Assembly (NCBI RefSeq): GCF_900103875.1
Contig: NZ_LT629705.1
Coordinates: forward strand, 6,209,001 to 6,273,000
Origin: Pseudomonas arsenicoxydans
Lineage (GTDB): Bacteria; Pseudomonadota; Gammaproteobacteria; Pseudomonadales; Pseudomonadaceae
Direction: 5' to 3'
DNA length: 64,000 bases
Positions 9,417-18,483 of the stretch are shown piece by piece. The first letter of the stretch is position 1; the number at the start of each line of letters is the position of its first letter. The notes below the pieces were generated by a model that had not been told where the DNA came from, ran no database searches, and saw nothing but the letters and a program-made list of their open reading frames with translations. The position numbers and the translations under genes were made by a program.

Positions 9417-9842
9417 ATGCTGCGCCTTATCGTTCCTACCGCTGCCATTTTGCTGGCGTCGTCCTTTAGCGCTCAGGCTGCATCCTTGAGTGAGCAGAAC
9501 CTCAACAGAGAGCTGCAAAATGTCGCCGTACAAAGCAGTGTTGGCACTCCACGGGCGATCAACGAAGACATTCTTGATCAGGGCTACACCGTTGAAGGCA
9601 AGACGCTGATCAATCACTTGAGCGTGCAAAGCAGCCATGCGGAAAAGATGCGTGCCGATCCCAAAGCTGTGTATTTCCAGCTTGGCGCCTCAGTGTGCAA
9701 CAACCCGTCGTACCGCAAACTGATGGCCAAGGGCGCAATAATGCGTTACGACTTCACTGAGGTGAAGACTAACCGCTCCGTCGGCTCCGCCAGCTATCAG
9801 GAATCGGACTGCCCGAAAGCGACTCCGGCCAAGAAGAAGTAA
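9417..9842 (+). CDS. Small secreted protein, QSregVF-like (PA3611-type)
   Basis: A 141-residue protein with a clear Sec signal peptide (hydrophobic 3-18, cleavage after SAQA). The mature part is compact, has two cysteines (in A-S-V-C-N-N-P and E-S-D-C-P) that could pair, and ends in a Lys-rich tail. It resembles the small exported family annotated in P. aeruginosa as quorum-sensing-regulated virulence factor (PA3611); that link is from memory and moderately secure. CAGGAG precedes the ATG. The stop abuts the convergent ribbon-helix-helix gene with no spacer. Confidence 0.65.
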   Translation: MLRLIVPTAAILLASSFSAQAASLSEQNLNRELQNVAVQSSVGTPRAINEDILDQGYTVEGKTLINHLSVQSSHAEKMRADPKAVYFQLGASVCNNPSYRKLMAKGAIMRYDFTEVKTNRSVGSASYQESDCPKATPAKKK

Positions 9843-10037
9843 TCATCGGGAATTGGCGCGCCGCTGTTCATCCTCGGCGCGCAGTTCTGCCAACAGCGCT
9901 TGCAGATAACGTGAGCGCCGATCGGCCCCCTCCAGACGCCGACAGCACTCTTCCTCGAGACTCAAATGATTGGTCTCGGCGGATGCCTTCAACAATCGAT
10001 ACAGTTGCGTATCGATCTCCAGAATGACTCTGGCCAT
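9843..10037 (-). CDS. Short ribbon-helix-helix-like (Arc/MetJ) protein
   Basis: A 64-residue protein. The start MARVILEID followed by an amphipathic helix, L-Y-R-L-L-K-A-S-A-E, and then L-S-L-E-E-E resembles the beta-strand plus two helices of Arc/MetJ repressors such as FitA-type antitoxins. No toxin gene lies beside it. The start at 10037 is chosen because the strand motif begins there; an in-frame ATG at 10133 would add 32 basic residues. Target and role are unknown. Confidence 0.6.
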   Translation of the reverse strand: MARVILEIDTQLYRLLKASAETNHLSLEEECCRRLEGADRRSRYLQALLAELRAEDEQRRANSR

Positions 10038-10401
10038 TGCTTCCCGCCTCCCTGCACCTCGCCCTTCGAGCGAAAAATCCCTGAACTGCATCAACCTATG
10101 CGTCGCGCCTTTGACGCAAAGCTGTCGTGTCACGCCTGTAATTTAGTAAATCAGAGCGCCAGACGCTTGGCTTGCGTTCAGACGAACGGTGAAATCACCT
10201 TGCAAATCCTCAATAAGCGGTTGCCAGGAAAGACTTTACGGCGCAATCATCAAGCCAGCGAGAATCTCTTCAAGGGTCTAGATTCAGAGTGTTCACGATC
10301 ATCTTTTGTGGCAGAAAAGGGGCTGCCCGACCTACGTCTAAATTGTGCGAATGTTTCTTTCTCCAAGGGAACAACAAAGCCTGTACGGAAGGAGAAGTTG
10401 A
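10038..10401. other. Intergenic, no gene recognised
   Basis: A 364-bp divergent spacer between the ribbon-helix-helix gene and the LOG-family gene. It should hold the promoters of both. I see no convincing ORF, RNA or repeat, and the only clear signal is an AAGGAG ribosome site at 10390-10395 ahead of the LOG gene. Confidence 0.5.
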
Positions 10402-11520
10402 ATGCCTTACCAACCGAATGACCTCCTGAGCCGTCATTTCGAAGAAATCGGCCACGACCTCATCAGCAAGGTCGAAGAACAACTCAACCTGGTTTCACCC
10501 AACAGCCCCAACACCCCGATTTACCGCGACATGATCCTGACCGTGCTGCGCATGGCCCAGGAAGACCACAACCGCTGGAATGCCAAGATCACCCTGCAAA
10601 CCCTGCGCGAACTGGAACACGCTTTCCGGGTGCTCGAGCAGTTTCGGGGACGACGCAAGGTCACCGTTTTTGGCTCGGCCCGTACACCGATCGAACATCC
10701 ACTGTATGGCTTGGCCCGGGAACTCGGCGCGGCACTCGCGCGCTCGGACCTGATGGTCATTACTGGTGCAGGGGGCGGCATCATGGCCGCCGCCCACGAA
10801 GGTGCGGGCCTGGAACACAGTCTGGGATTCAATATCACCCTGCCCTTCGAGCAGCACGCCAACCCCACTGTCCAGGGCACCGCCAACCTGCTGCCGTTCC
10901 ACTTTTTCTTTACCCGAAAGTTATTCTTCGTCAAAGAGGCCGATGCGCTGGTCCTGTGCCCCGGTGGTTTTGGCACCCTGGATGAAGCGCTCGAAGTGTT
11001 GACGCTGATTCAGACCGGTAAAAGCCCACTGGTGCCCGTGGTGCTGCTGGACACGCCCGGTGGTACGTTCTGGCAAGGCGCGCTGGACTTCATTCACCAT
11101 CAACTGGAGGAAAATCGCTACATCCTGCCTACCGACATGAAGCTGGTGAGCCTGGTCTACAGCGCTGACGAAGCGGTGGAGCATATCAACCAGTTCTACA
11201 GCAACTTCCACTCCAGCCGCTGGCTCAAGCATCAGTTCGTGATTCGCATGAACCACAAGCTCAGCGACCGAGCGCTCGAACACATGCAGGAAGCCTTCGC
11301 CGACCTGTGCCTGAGCGATCATTTCCATCAGCACGCTTATAACGGCGAGGAGCATGACGAAGCGCAGTTCAGTCATCTGGCGAGACTGGCCTTCAACTTC
11401 AATGCCCGGGATCATGGCCGCCTGCGGGCACTGGTGGATTACATCAACCTGCCGGAAAACTGGGCCCATTCAAAACCCCAGCCGCAACAGCGCACGCGCG
11501 AACCGTCCAAGGTGACGTGA
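10402..11520 (+). CDS. LOG-family protein (TIGR00730-type), long form
   Basis: A 372-residue protein with a central LOG/lysine-decarboxylase-like fold. The nucleotide-binding signature is GAGGGIM at about 121-127, and the family motif PGGFGTLDE is at about 185-193. LOG proteins are phosphoribohydrolases acting on cytokinin-type or other nucleoside monophosphates. This form has about 90 extra N-terminal and 120 extra C-terminal residues relative to short LOG enzymes, so the physiological substrate is uncertain. AAGGAG precedes the ATG, and a strong terminator follows. Confidence 0.8.
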   Translation: MPYQPNDLLSRHFEEIGHDLISKVEEQLNLVSPNSPNTPIYRDMILTVLRMAQEDHNRWNAKITLQTLRELEHAFRVLEQFRGRRKVTVFGSARTPIEHPLYGLARELGAALARSDLMVITGAGGGIMAAAHEGAGLEHSLGFNITLPFEQHANPTVQGTANLLPFHFFFTRKLFFVKEADALVLCPGGFGTLDEALEVLTLIQTGKSPLVPVVLLDTPGGTFWQGALDFIHHQLEENRYILPTDMKLVSLVYSADEAVEHINQFYSNFHSSRWLKHQFVIRMNHKLSDRALEHMQEAFADLCLSDHFHQHAYNGEEHDEAQFSHLARLAFNFNARDHGRLRALVDYINLPENWAHSKPQPQQRTREPSKVT

Positions 11521-11526
11521 GGCAAA

Positions 11527-11560
11527 AAAACGGCCCGCTATCGAAATAGCGGGCCGTTTT
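11527..11560. terminator. Bidirectional terminator between the LOG gene and recX
   Basis: A perfect stem, AAAACGGCCCGCTAT / ATAGCGGGCCGTTTT, with A/T runs on both sides, placed between two converging stop codons 41 bp apart. It serves both genes. Confidence 0.93.
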
Positions 11561-11561
11561 A

Positions 11562-12029
11562 TTAATCATCCATTCCTCGACCACTGAACAAGCGGCTGAT
11601 CATTTCCATGGAGTATCCCCGATAACTGAGGAAACGCCCTTGTTTGGCACGTTCCCGGGCGTCTATCGGTAGATGCCCGGCAAATTTGCGCCGCCAGGTA
11701 TCTTCCAGTTGCTCCTGCCAGTTGATACCGCTTTCGCGCAAAGCGAGTTCAATATCTGCACGTTGCAGGCCGCGCTGGCTGAGTTCTTCGCGAATACGCA
11801 AAGGGCCGTAGCCAGAACGGGCGCGGTAGGAAACGAAACTCTCGAGGTAACGGGATTCGGACAGCAGACCCTCTTCCGTCAAACGATCGAGTGCGGTGTC
11901 GATCATTTCAGGGAGAGCGCCGCGCTGACGCAACTTACGCGTCAGCTCGACTCGACCGTGCTCGCGTCGCGCGAGCAGGTCCATTGCGGTTCGCCGCACC
12001 GCGACGAGTGTATCGAGTACGGCGGTCAT
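11562..12029 (-). CDS. recX: Regulatory protein RecX
   Basis: A 155-residue helical-repeat protein that binds and inhibits RecA filaments. The family signs are [10 protein letters not shown] near the start, [10 protein letters not shown] in the middle and Y-R-G-Y-S near the C-terminus. It lies 8 bp downstream of recA and is surely co-transcribed with it, so it is SOS-induced. Confidence 0.94.
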   Translation of the reverse strand: MTAVLDTLVAVRRTAMDLLARREHGRVELTRKLRQRGALPEMIDTALDRLTEEGLLSESRYLESFVSYRARSGYGPLRIREELSQRGLQRADIELALRESGINWQEQLEDTWRRKFAGHLPIDARERAKQGRFLSYRGYSMEMISRLFSGRGMDD

Positions 12030-12037
12030 CGGATCAA

Positions 12038-13090
12038 TCAGATATCAGCGTCAGCCAGGTCATCAGCAGTCTCTTTGACAGGCGATGCTTTGACGTCTGG
12101 CGCTGGGGTCAGCAACTTGTCACGCAGTTGCTTCTCGAGCTTGGCGGCGATTTCCGGATTGTCTGCCAGGAACTTGGCCGAGTTGGCCTTGCCCTGACCG
12201 ATCTTGGTTCCTTCATAGGCATACCAGGCGCCGGACTTCTCAACGAAACCGTGCAGCACACCCAGGTCGATCATCTCGCCATTGAGGTAGATACCCTTGC
12301 CGTAGAGAATCTGGAACTCGGCCTGACGGAACGGCGAAGCCACCTTGTTCTTCACGACTTTGACGCGGGTTTCGCTACCGACGACTTCATCACCTTCTTT
12401 CACCGCGCCAGTACGACGGATATCCAGACGTACCGAGGCGTAGAACTTCAGCGCGTTACCACCAGTGGTGGTTTCCGGGCTGCCGAACATCACGCCGATC
12501 TTCATACGGATCTGGTTGATGAAGATCACCAGGCAGTTGGCGTTCTTGATGTTACCGGTGATTTTACGCAGCGCCTGGGACATCAGGCGGGCTTGCAGGC
12601 CCACGTGCATGTCGCCCATTTCGCCTTCGATTTCAGCCTTCGGAACCAGTGCGGCCACGGAGTCGACGATGATCACGTCAACCGCGTTGGAACGCACCAG
12701 CATGTCGGTGATTTCCAGGGCTTGCTCGCCGGTGTCCGGCTGGGAGACCAGCAGGTCGTCGACGTTGACGCCCAGTTTGCCGGCGTATTCAGGGTCGAGT
12801 GCGTGTTCGGCGTCGACGAATGCGCAGGTCGCGCCGGCTTTTTGAGCCTGGGCGATCACCGACAGCGTCAGCGTGGTTTTACCGGAGGATTCAGGACCGT
12901 AGATTTCAACGATACGACCTTTTGGCAGACCGCCAATGCCGAGCGCGATGTCCAGACCCAGAGAGCCAGTGGAGATAGCCGGGATCGCCTGACGGTCCTG
13001 ATCGCCCATACGCATTACGGCACCCTTGCCGAATTGACGTTCGATCTGACCCAGGGCCGCAGCCAAGGCTTTCTTCTTGTTGTCGTCCAT
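12038..13090 (-). CDS. recA: Recombinase RecA
   Basis: A 350-residue RecA. The Walker A motif GPESSGKTT is at about 66-74, and Walker B with the L1/L2 DNA-binding loops follows. RecA mediates strand exchange and activates self-cleavage of LexA and of S24-type phage repressors, including probably the one at 27626-28369. The start at 13090 (MDDNKKKAL) fits the family; an in-frame ATG four codons upstream lies too close to the promoter. A LexA box is at 13131-13146. Confidence 0.98.
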   Translation of the reverse strand: MDDNKKKALAAALGQIERQFGKGAVMRMGDQDRQAIPAISTGSLGLDIALGIGGLPKGRIVEIYGPESSGKTTLTLSVIAQAQKAGATCAFVDAEHALDPEYAGKLGVNVDDLLVSQPDTGEQALEITDMLVRSNAVDVIIVDSVAALVPKAEIEGEMGDMHVGLQARLMSQALRKITGNIKNANCLVIFINQIRMKIGVMFGSPETTTGGNALKFYASVRLDIRRTGAVKEGDEVVGSETRVKVVKNKVASPFRQAEFQILYGKGIYLNGEMIDLGVLHGFVEKSGAWYAYEGTKIGQGKANSAKFLADNPEIAAKLEKQLRDKLLTPAPDVKASPVKETADDLADADI

Positions 13091-13130
13091 TAAAGTCCTC
13101 ACGTAATCAATAAGGCCTGACGGCCAACAC

Positions 13131-13146
13131 CTGTATAAGTAGCCAG
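13131..13146. promoter_or_regulatory. LexA (SOS) box of recA
   Basis: The CTG-N10-CAG palindrome CTGTATAAGTAGCCAG lies 41 bp upstream of the recA ATG, in the expected position for LexA control of recA-recX. Confidence 0.85.
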
Positions 13147-13173
13147 TATTATTCCACAGCGTTTCAGGATCGC

Positions 13174-13674
13174 CTACCCCTGATTTGAGATTTCTCCAGC
13201 GGCATGGCGCAGCAGCCCCTCTAGCGCGGCCTTAACCGTTTGTCGGCGGACCTCATCGCGGTTACCGGCAAAGTGTTGCTCCTCGCTGAAGACCCGCTCG
13301 CCAACGCCCCAGGCCAGCCACACCGTGCCCACCGGTTTACTCGGAGAACCGCCATCCGGCCCTGCCACGCCGCTGACCGCCACGGCAAAACGCGCCTGGC
13401 TTTTGTCCTGTGCACCGCGAACCATCGCCTCGACCACCTCGCGACTGACCGCACCGACCGTCGTGAACAACTCGGCCGGTACATTCAACTGCTGGGTTTT
13501 CTGGCGATTGGAGTACGTCACATAACCGGCCTCGAACCACGCCGAGCTCCCCGGAATACGGGTGATCGCCTCGGCGATCCCACCGCCTGTGCAGGACTCG
13601 GCGGTGGTGACATGGGCATTGAGAACCTGCATGCGCCTGCCAAGCTCAGCGGCCAGCTGGGTGATTTCTTTCAC
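13174..13674 (-). CDS. pncC: Nicotinamide-nucleotide amidohydrolase PncC (CinA C-terminal domain)
   Basis: A 166-residue stand-alone CinA-C domain that deamidates NMN to NaMN in NAD recycling. The catalytic motif T-A-E-S-C-T-G-G is near residue 24 and S-G-V-A-G-P-D-G-G near 100. In Pseudomonas it is often annotated cinA and forms the recA-side border of mutS-cinA prophage and tailocin insertions, as here. It is followed by recA 83 bp downstream. Confidence 0.92.
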   Translation of the reverse strand: MKEITQLAAELGRRMQVLNAHVTTAESCTGGGIAEAITRIPGSSAWFEAGYVTYSNRQKTQQLNVPAELFTTVGAVSREVVEAMVRGAQDKSQARFAVAVSGVAGPDGGSPSKPVGTVWLAWGVGERVFSEEQHFAGNRDEVRRQTVKAALEGLLRHAAGEISNQG

Positions 13675-13754
13675 GGGCTTCTCCTGATCGAGCGGAATGA
13701 GAACTACCGTACACGAGCAGATCGCGCTTGCAAGGCGCAGGATTGATCAAAATG

Positions 13755-14291
13755 TTAGCGAGTGACGGCTCTGATATAAGCCTGACACGCCTGCAAGGCT
13801 ATCAGTCCGCTGTCGCCGGCATCGGTAATGGCGATAATTCGTTGAGCATGCGCCGGGTCAAGTCGGGCTCGCGCAACTCCATGATCCACGCCGCCGGCGC
13901 TGGAGGTGGCTGGCATTGAACAACCCGAGGTGGCGTCATCGGCATCGAGGAGGACTGACAAGCGCACATCAGTAGTGGCAAGACGATCGCGCAAGCGACC
14001 TTGATCACGTTGGGCATCGCTAAGCGCTCGAAAATGGGTTTGTTCACTGGTTGAAAGACGCTGTTCAAGCGCCTGACGCTTGTCCTGCTCGGCCTGTTGC
14101 TGCGTTGCCGCCGCCAGCGCCAGCCGATTCAACGCCTCGGCGTGCACGCGGGCCTGTTCCGCCAATTGCCGGCCATACCGCCAATCCTGGAAGTGCCAGG
14201 CCAGTGCCGCCGAACTTCCGGCCAACACAGCCAGAAATACAACAAGCGCAATTGCCCGGCAGGAAACCGGCATCAGACTGAAGACTGGCAT
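13755..14291 (-). CDS. Lysis protein, i-spanin Rz
   Basis: A 178-residue inner-membrane spanin. One N-terminal transmembrane segment (about 11-31) is followed by a long Gln/Glu/Arg-rich coiled coil (about 45-115), the usual Rz design. With the o-spanin it fuses inner and outer membranes in the last lysis step that frees the particles. The start at 14291 was chosen for its short pre-membrane N-terminus; an in-frame start lies 24 bp upstream. It overlaps the endolysin end by 19 bp, and the o-spanin gene is nested inside it in another frame. Confidence 0.78.
   Translation of the reverse strand: MPVFSLMPVSCRAIALVVFLAVLAGSSAALAWHFQDWRYGRQLAEQARVHAEALNRLALAAATQQQAEQDKRQALEQRLSTSEQTHFRALSDAQRDQGRLRDRLATTDVRLSVLLDADDATSGCSMPATSSAGGVDHGVARARLDPAHAQRIIAITDAGDSGLIALQACQAYIRAVTR
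13802..14017 (-). CDS. Nested lysis lipoprotein, o-spanin Rz1
   Basis: A 71-residue ORF embedded entirely within the Rz gene in a different frame. It has a lipoprotein signal peptide: MPNVIKVACAIVLPLLM, then a C-A-C lipobox. A short proline-rich mature part (C-Q-P-P-P-A-P) follows. This is the textbook Rz1 architecture. The ATG at 14017 was chosen because it opens the signal peptide directly. Confidence 0.78.
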   Translation of the reverse strand: MPNVIKVACAIVLPLLMCACQSSSMPMTPPRVVQCQPPPAPAAWIMELREPDLTRRMLNELSPLPMPATAD

Positions 14292-14896
14292 AGCACCGTC
14301 CTCGCCCGCGCCCACAACAACAGACGATCTTGCAGGCCGTTAAGCCCACCGTTGATGCGACGAGTGATGGTGTTGAACTGGTCGCGGTCGGCCAGTTCAT
14401 TCAAACCATTCAGTTCCCAGAACCACGCCGCAGACAGCGCGGCGTACTGCGGTTGTATCAGGAGATCTGGATTGCCGATAAGGTCAATACCGAGGTCATC
14501 ACCGCACTCCTGATAGTTTGCTCGGCCGGTGATCTGGATCAGGCCGCGACCGCGATATGTCCACCCATCACTGCTCGCGGCATTGCCATTACCCATGCGC
14601 GAGGCATAGGCAATGTTCGCGATCTTCTCCGGCTGACGTGCGCGCGCAGCAGCCAGATCAGCCGGGAACCGGCTTGGCCACGTCGCCATCAGACTCGGCG
14701 CGTCGTAGTTCAAGTTCTCGACGACGCGGGTGAGTTGCCCGGACTCATGTCCTATCTGCGCGATGAAGGCCGCGATTCGCTTAGCCGTGATGATCTGAAA
14801 CCGGACCATGGCTGTATTCAGGACAGGAACAAAAACGCCGGCAACTGGGCCGGCGTTCGGGAGGATCTGCAGCAACTGCTGCTGGGTGATGGGCAT
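14273..14896 (-). CDS. Glycoside hydrolase family 19 endolysin
   Basis: A 207-residue chitinase-like (GH19) muramidase-type endolysin. The catalytic Glu is E51 in the H-E-S-G-Q motif, and the GH19 core stretch Y-R-G-R-G-L-I-Q-I-T-G is near residue 118. There is no signal peptide, so export should depend on the holin. The ATG at 14896 has a GGAG ribosome site 7 bases upstream; a longer frame to 14971 overlaps the fibre-chaperone gene. It is part of the lysis cassette with holin and spanins. Confidence 0.85.
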   Translation of the reverse strand: MPITQQQLLQILPNAGPVAGVFVPVLNTAMVRFQIITAKRIAAFIAQIGHESGQLTRVVENLNYDAPSLMATWPSRFPADLAAARARQPEKIANIAYASRMGNGNAASSDGWTYRGRGLIQITGRANYQECGDDLGIDLIGNPDLLIQPQYAALSAAWFWELNGLNELADRDQFNTITRRINGGLNGLQDRLLLWARARTVLCQSSV

Positions 14897-14952
14897 ACTT
14901 TTCTCCGGGAAAAAATAATCCGGCTTGGCGGGCATCGGAATTGCGCTCTCGG

Positions 14953-15480
14953 CTATGGAGAGGTCGGCCACACAATATTGGTTGGGTAACCTGGTTGCTG
15001 ATCAATCTTTTTCAGCGCTAACTGGTAGGCCGCGTAGGCCTTGAAGGTCGCCGTATCCGCTGCATCGAGCAACCCGGCAATGTAGGCGTTAACCATGCCG
15101 GCAGTGACTTGATTGGCCGCCGACATTAGCGCATTGCACTGAGCCTGAGCGACCGCAGCGGCATCAAGCAGCCACTCAGAACCGCTCCAGACGTAGTAAG
15201 CACCGGGACAAGGGAGCAACGTATATTCGCTTGGGAGCTCGCCAAGCTCGGACCACTCCTGCGCTGCCCCGGTGGTCACGCTGTACACCGGCCCGCGATG
15301 ATCGGCGAGTTGAACCGGCGTAGAGTTGACGAGTACCCAAACATTGCCCGGATCAGGCGTCGGCAACAAGTCGGCCAGCTCGACGGCATTGCTCGGCAAC
15401 TGAAAGCCCAGGCCGGGAACTTCGGGAAGAGAAACCGGGCCAACCAAGACACCCAGTGCATCAAACACGTAAATGGACAT
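14953..15480 (-). CDS. Tail fibre assembly chaperone
   Basis: A 175-residue protein. Its C-terminal domain (about 115-175) has the Tfa/caudoviral fibre-assembly pattern, with L-M-S-A-A-N-Q followed by K-A-Y-A-A-Y-Q-L-A-L and a final Y-P-T-N-I-V-W-P-T. Such proteins fold or cap the tip of the fibre encoded next door and co-vary with it. The N-terminal part M-S-I-Y-V-F-D-A is typical. It starts 8 bp after the fibre stop. Confidence 0.85.
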   Translation of the reverse strand: MSIYVFDALGVLVGPVSLPEVPGLGFQLPSNAVELADLLPTPDPGNVWVLVNSTPVQLADHRGPVYSVTTGAAQEWSELGELPSEYTLLPCPGAYYVWSGSEWLLDAAAVAQAQCNALMSAANQVTAGMVNAYIAGLLDAADTATFKAYAAYQLALKKIDQQPGYPTNIVWPTSP

Positions 15481-15488
15481 ATAACACC

Positions 15489-16841
15489 TCAGATCAATTT
15501 AATTCGGGCCGGGTAGGCAATGTTTATCGGACGAGTCTCAGAACCTCCGGAGTACCCCGAGGCCCCGGCAACCCACTGCGCGTAATTGTTAGTACCACCA
15601 CCCATCATTGTCGTGCCAAACGTACCTCCACCCGGCAGGGAGTGGTTGTGAGATCCTAGTTGGCTGGCCTGCGAGCTACCCGCCGCACGATTCGCGTCAA
15701 TTGCGGCAGTCTCATCAGCGGAGCGCTGGAATCGACCACGGACATCTGGACAACGGAACGTGGTGGCACCGTCGCCAGAAGTCCATCCACCCTCCATGCC
15801 GGCGCGAGCGGCTTCCGTGGTCAGCATTCCTGACTGTTGCGCGTGGTCCCACAACCAGGGGAAAGCGGCCCGCGTGAACAGCGAGCCGTTCATGGCGCCG
15901 TAACCACCGGGACTCAACGAGGACGTGGTTTCAAGCACCGACCGACCCAGCGGGGTACCGTCATAACGACTTACCGGCCACCAGCTGCCCGCGCCATCAC
16001 TGCGCAAATGCCAGTAATCGCACGCCCCCATCAGGACCAGGAATGAATATCCAGCCGCATTCAGGTGGGTGTGAAATTTGATTTTGTCGGTCCCTGACGC
16101 AGTGACAACAAGGGTATTGGTAGTGTTATCCAAGCGACGAACAATGAAGTCAGTCACGCCAAGTGCAGTGTTGACGGCAGGTAGCGTGATCGTCCGGTTA
16201 GACGCCGTCGCGTCAATAATGACCAACCCCTTCTGCGCGGCGGTCAGCGTGGTATCCGCACTGATGCTGGTGACACTACCGGTTATCTGGCCCAGTTGGG
16301 CCGCGTGCTGGCTTTGCGTTGCTGGAGCGATTTGCTCAGCCGCGCCAGTGCAGAACAGCAGAATGTAAGAGCCGCCGCCGATAGAGGTGTTCCACTGCAC
16401 CCATGCGTCACCGTTGGCGACCAGCTCGCCACCTCGAAGGGCGGAATGGGCACCCCCAACCATAGCGACGGCCCCTAGGCCGTCGTTGATCGTGCAGGCG
16501 CCGGTGTTCGCCGTCTTGACCTTGAAGCGCAGGGGTTGGCCTTCGACGCGGGCGGTGATCGCCGGCGTGAAGTTGCAGACGTAGTTATTGGCCGTGCCGG
16601 TGTCGATGGCAAAGCTGCTTGCAGCAGATTGGCCAAGGGTACCGATGGCTTTCAGCAACTGCGTCAGGTCAACCTCACTGGGGGCCATTCCCGCCGCTGC
16701 AATCACATTCAACATCTCGCTCGTGACTGCGTTGCCCCATGTCGACGGAATCAAAGATCCCGGCGTTCCGGTGACCAGGTTCTCATCCACAAACCGTCCA
16801 TTCCCTAGCCCGACGCCGGGCACACTCTTTGGATAATCCAC
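15489..16841 (-). CDS. Tail fibre with collar domain (receptor-binding protein)
   Basis: A 450-residue fibre. The N-terminus (M-D-Y-P-K-S-V-P-G-V-G-L) should attach to the baseplate. Residues about 100-300 are beta-rich, and a phage collar domain is seen near 355-395 (SGDGATTFRCPDVRGRFQR). The Gly-rich end closes with ETRPINIAYPARIKLI. It would decide which sister strains the tailocin kills. It is the only fibre gene in the cluster and is paired with its own chaperone. Confidence 0.87.
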   Translation of the reverse strand: MDYPKSVPGVGLGNGRFVDENLVTGTPGSLIPSTWGNAVTSEMLNVIAAAGMAPSEVDLTQLLKAIGTLGQSAASSFAIDTGTANNYVCNFTPAITARVEGQPLRFKVKTANTGACTINDGLGAVAMVGGAHSALRGGELVANGDAWVQWNTSIGGGSYILLFCTGAAEQIAPATQSQHAAQLGQITGSVTSISADTTLTAAQKGLVIIDATASNRTITLPAVNTALGVTDFIVRRLDNTTNTLVVTASGTDKIKFHTHLNAAGYSFLVLMGACDYWHLRSDGAGSWWPVSRYDGTPLGRSVLETTSSLSPGGYGAMNGSLFTRAAFPWLWDHAQQSGMLTTEAARAGMEGGWTSGDGATTFRCPDVRGRFQRSADETAAIDANRAAGSSQASQLGSHNHSLPGGGTFGTTMMGGGTNNYAQWVAGASGYSGGSETRPINIAYPARIKLI

Positions 16842-16852
16842 TTTTCTATCCT

Positions 16853-17452
16853 CTAGTCATAATTGATGTAAACCAGCGTATGCGCTGGTGCACTGCGGTG
16901 TATCAAACATTCCAAGGCATTGCCCGGGTTCATGCCAAAGCGCTCGCCCCAGTAGCTGGCGCCGAAACGCCGCCCAAGCAGCAGGCGGCCGCCGGTGTTG
17001 AGGGTCCACATGAACTGCGCCTGCGAGGTACCGAAATGCGCCGCACCAAAACGCGAGCGCCCCATACGCGGCGCCCTGAGTTCGGTGATGGTGGCGTTCG
17101 GGTAGCCTTGAGTGCGGGCAATCTCGATGAAATAGCTGATGGTCTGGCTGCCGACCGCGAGCAGGCGCCGGCGTACGGCGAGACGGCGATCTTCGAACAG
17201 AGGGGTGGCGCCCAGGCACGGATCCGGCAGGTTCATCACCCGTTCCCAGTCGGGCACCAGCTCGCTGACGCCAGCCGGGTCCATTTCATTGAGCAGGTCA
17301 GCGGCACGAGCGTCGAGGCGGGCCAGTTCCTGGGCGACGCCTTCAAGGACATCTTCGAGTTCCGGGACCCGCTCGGGATCCCACGCAGGACCGCTGGGCA
17401 GCAGGTTGCGCAGTTGGGCCTGGTATTGCTCGGCAGTTCTTATCACTGCCAT
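16853..17452 (-). CDS. DUF2313 baseplate/tail protein (Mu gp48-like, YmfQ)
   Basis: A 199-residue protein of the YmfQ/DUF2313 type, which links the baseplate wedge to the fibres in Mu-like tails. Family signs are Y-Q-A-Q-L-R-N-L-L-P-S-G-P-A-W near the start, V-P-D-W-E-R-V-M-N-L-P-D-P-C in the middle and F-G-M-N-P-G-N-A-L-E-C-L-I near the end. The start at 17452 (MAVIRTAEQ) overlaps the baseplate J gene by 10 bp. Confidence 0.85.
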   Translation of the reverse strand: MAVIRTAEQYQAQLRNLLPSGPAWDPERVPELEDVLEGVAQELARLDARAADLLNEMDPAGVSELVPDWERVMNLPDPCLGATPLFEDRRLAVRRRLLAVGSQTISYFIEIARTQGYPNATITELRAPRMGRSRFGAAHFGTSQAQFMWTLNTGGRLLLGRRFGASYWGERFGMNPGNALECLIHRSAPAHTLVYINYD

Positions 17453-18483
17453 ACGCAACCTCCGAAAGTCAGCAACTGGTTAGCTGCAGCCTCGACATCA
17501 GCGGTTGGCGACATGAGTTTGTGGTCACTTTCCCCGGCGGTGCTGCTGATTGCTTCGCGAATGTGGCTTACCAACAAGGTTTCCCCCAGCCCCGCCTCGC
17601 GGTTGTGTAAATCACGCAACTGCGCCTCGACAGCCGCGCGTACAGCGGTGGTGTCCGGAGTCAGGCTCAGGCTGTAGGTCACCGGCAACGGCACCGGAGG
17701 CAGTACGTGCAACTCGGCGGTAACCTGGCGCAGTGGTTCTATGTAGGCTTGAACTTCTGCCAGTTGAGCTGCGTCCGGGATCGGTTGCGGATCGTCGTCA
17801 CGCATCACGAACAATGCGACAGTCCCTGCCCCCAGATAATTGCCGCGACACCAGGCACGGGTCACCCCCGGACATTCGAGTGCCCAGGTTTCGTAGTCTT
17901 GCGCCGAACCGCCGTGAGGAATGATCCGGTAAGAACGAATCACCCGGGATCGCAGGGACTCCAGACTTTCCAGAGCGATTCCGCCGGTCAACCCCGGCGC
18001 CAGCACTGTGAAGCTGTTGCCGATAATGCCCAGAATCGGCTGCACCGGAATCAGGGTCATGCCGGCATCGGCATTTCCAAGGCTGCCGGCATCGAGGGCG
18101 GCGATGGTGGTGCTGTTGAGACCACTGCTGGTGGTGCGTGAAGCAGTGACTTTATAGGTGCGACCATCGCTTGATTGCAGCAAGGTATCCACATCAAGCA
18201 CAGCACCGGCACTAGCGATAAAACTGACACTGCCGGTCGCCGCTTGCGCGGCTTTACGCGGTTGGTTAAGACGCAGTGCGGCGATCCGCTCAAGGGTCGA
18301 TTCATCGGCCTTGTCCGGAAGGATCTGCTCAGCGATCCAGTTCAGATAGCCATACAGGCCATAGGCGGCGCCGCCGAGGGTGCGGGCCAGCACTTGCGCA
18401 TCGGACTGGCGCAGCGAATCGCTGGCCAGGTCGCTTTGGGCGCGTTTGATCAGCACCGGCAGCGAAGGAGTTTCAAACGGCAT
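17443..18483 (-). CDS. Baseplate protein J (Mu gp47-like)
   Basis: A 346-residue baseplate wedge protein of the gpJ/gp47 family. Family signs are the segment D-S-L-R-Q-S-D-A-Q-V-L-A-R-T at 21-34, A-D-E-S-T-L-E-R-I-A-A-L-R near 60 and the I-P-H-G-G-S-A-Q-D-Y motif near 193. It forms the structural ring that triggers sheath contraction. It overlaps the gp46-like gene upstream by 11 bp and the DUF2313 gene downstream by 10 bp. Confidence 0.92.
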   Translation of the reverse strand: MPFETPSLPVLIKRAQSDLASDSLRQSDAQVLARTLGGAAYGLYGYLNWIAEQILPDKADESTLERIAALRLNQPRKAAQAATGSVSFIASAGAVLDVDTLLQSSDGRTYKVTASRTTSSGLNSTTIAALDAGSLGNADAGMTLIPVQPILGIIGNSFTVLAPGLTGGIALESLESLRSRVIRSYRIIPHGGSAQDYETWALECPGVTRAWCRGNYLGAGTVALFVMRDDDPQPIPDAAQLAEVQAYIEPLRQVTAELHVLPPVPLPVTYSLSLTPDTTAVRAAVEAQLRDLHNREAGLGETLLVSHIREAISSTAGESDHKLMSPTADVEAAANQLLTFGGCVWQ

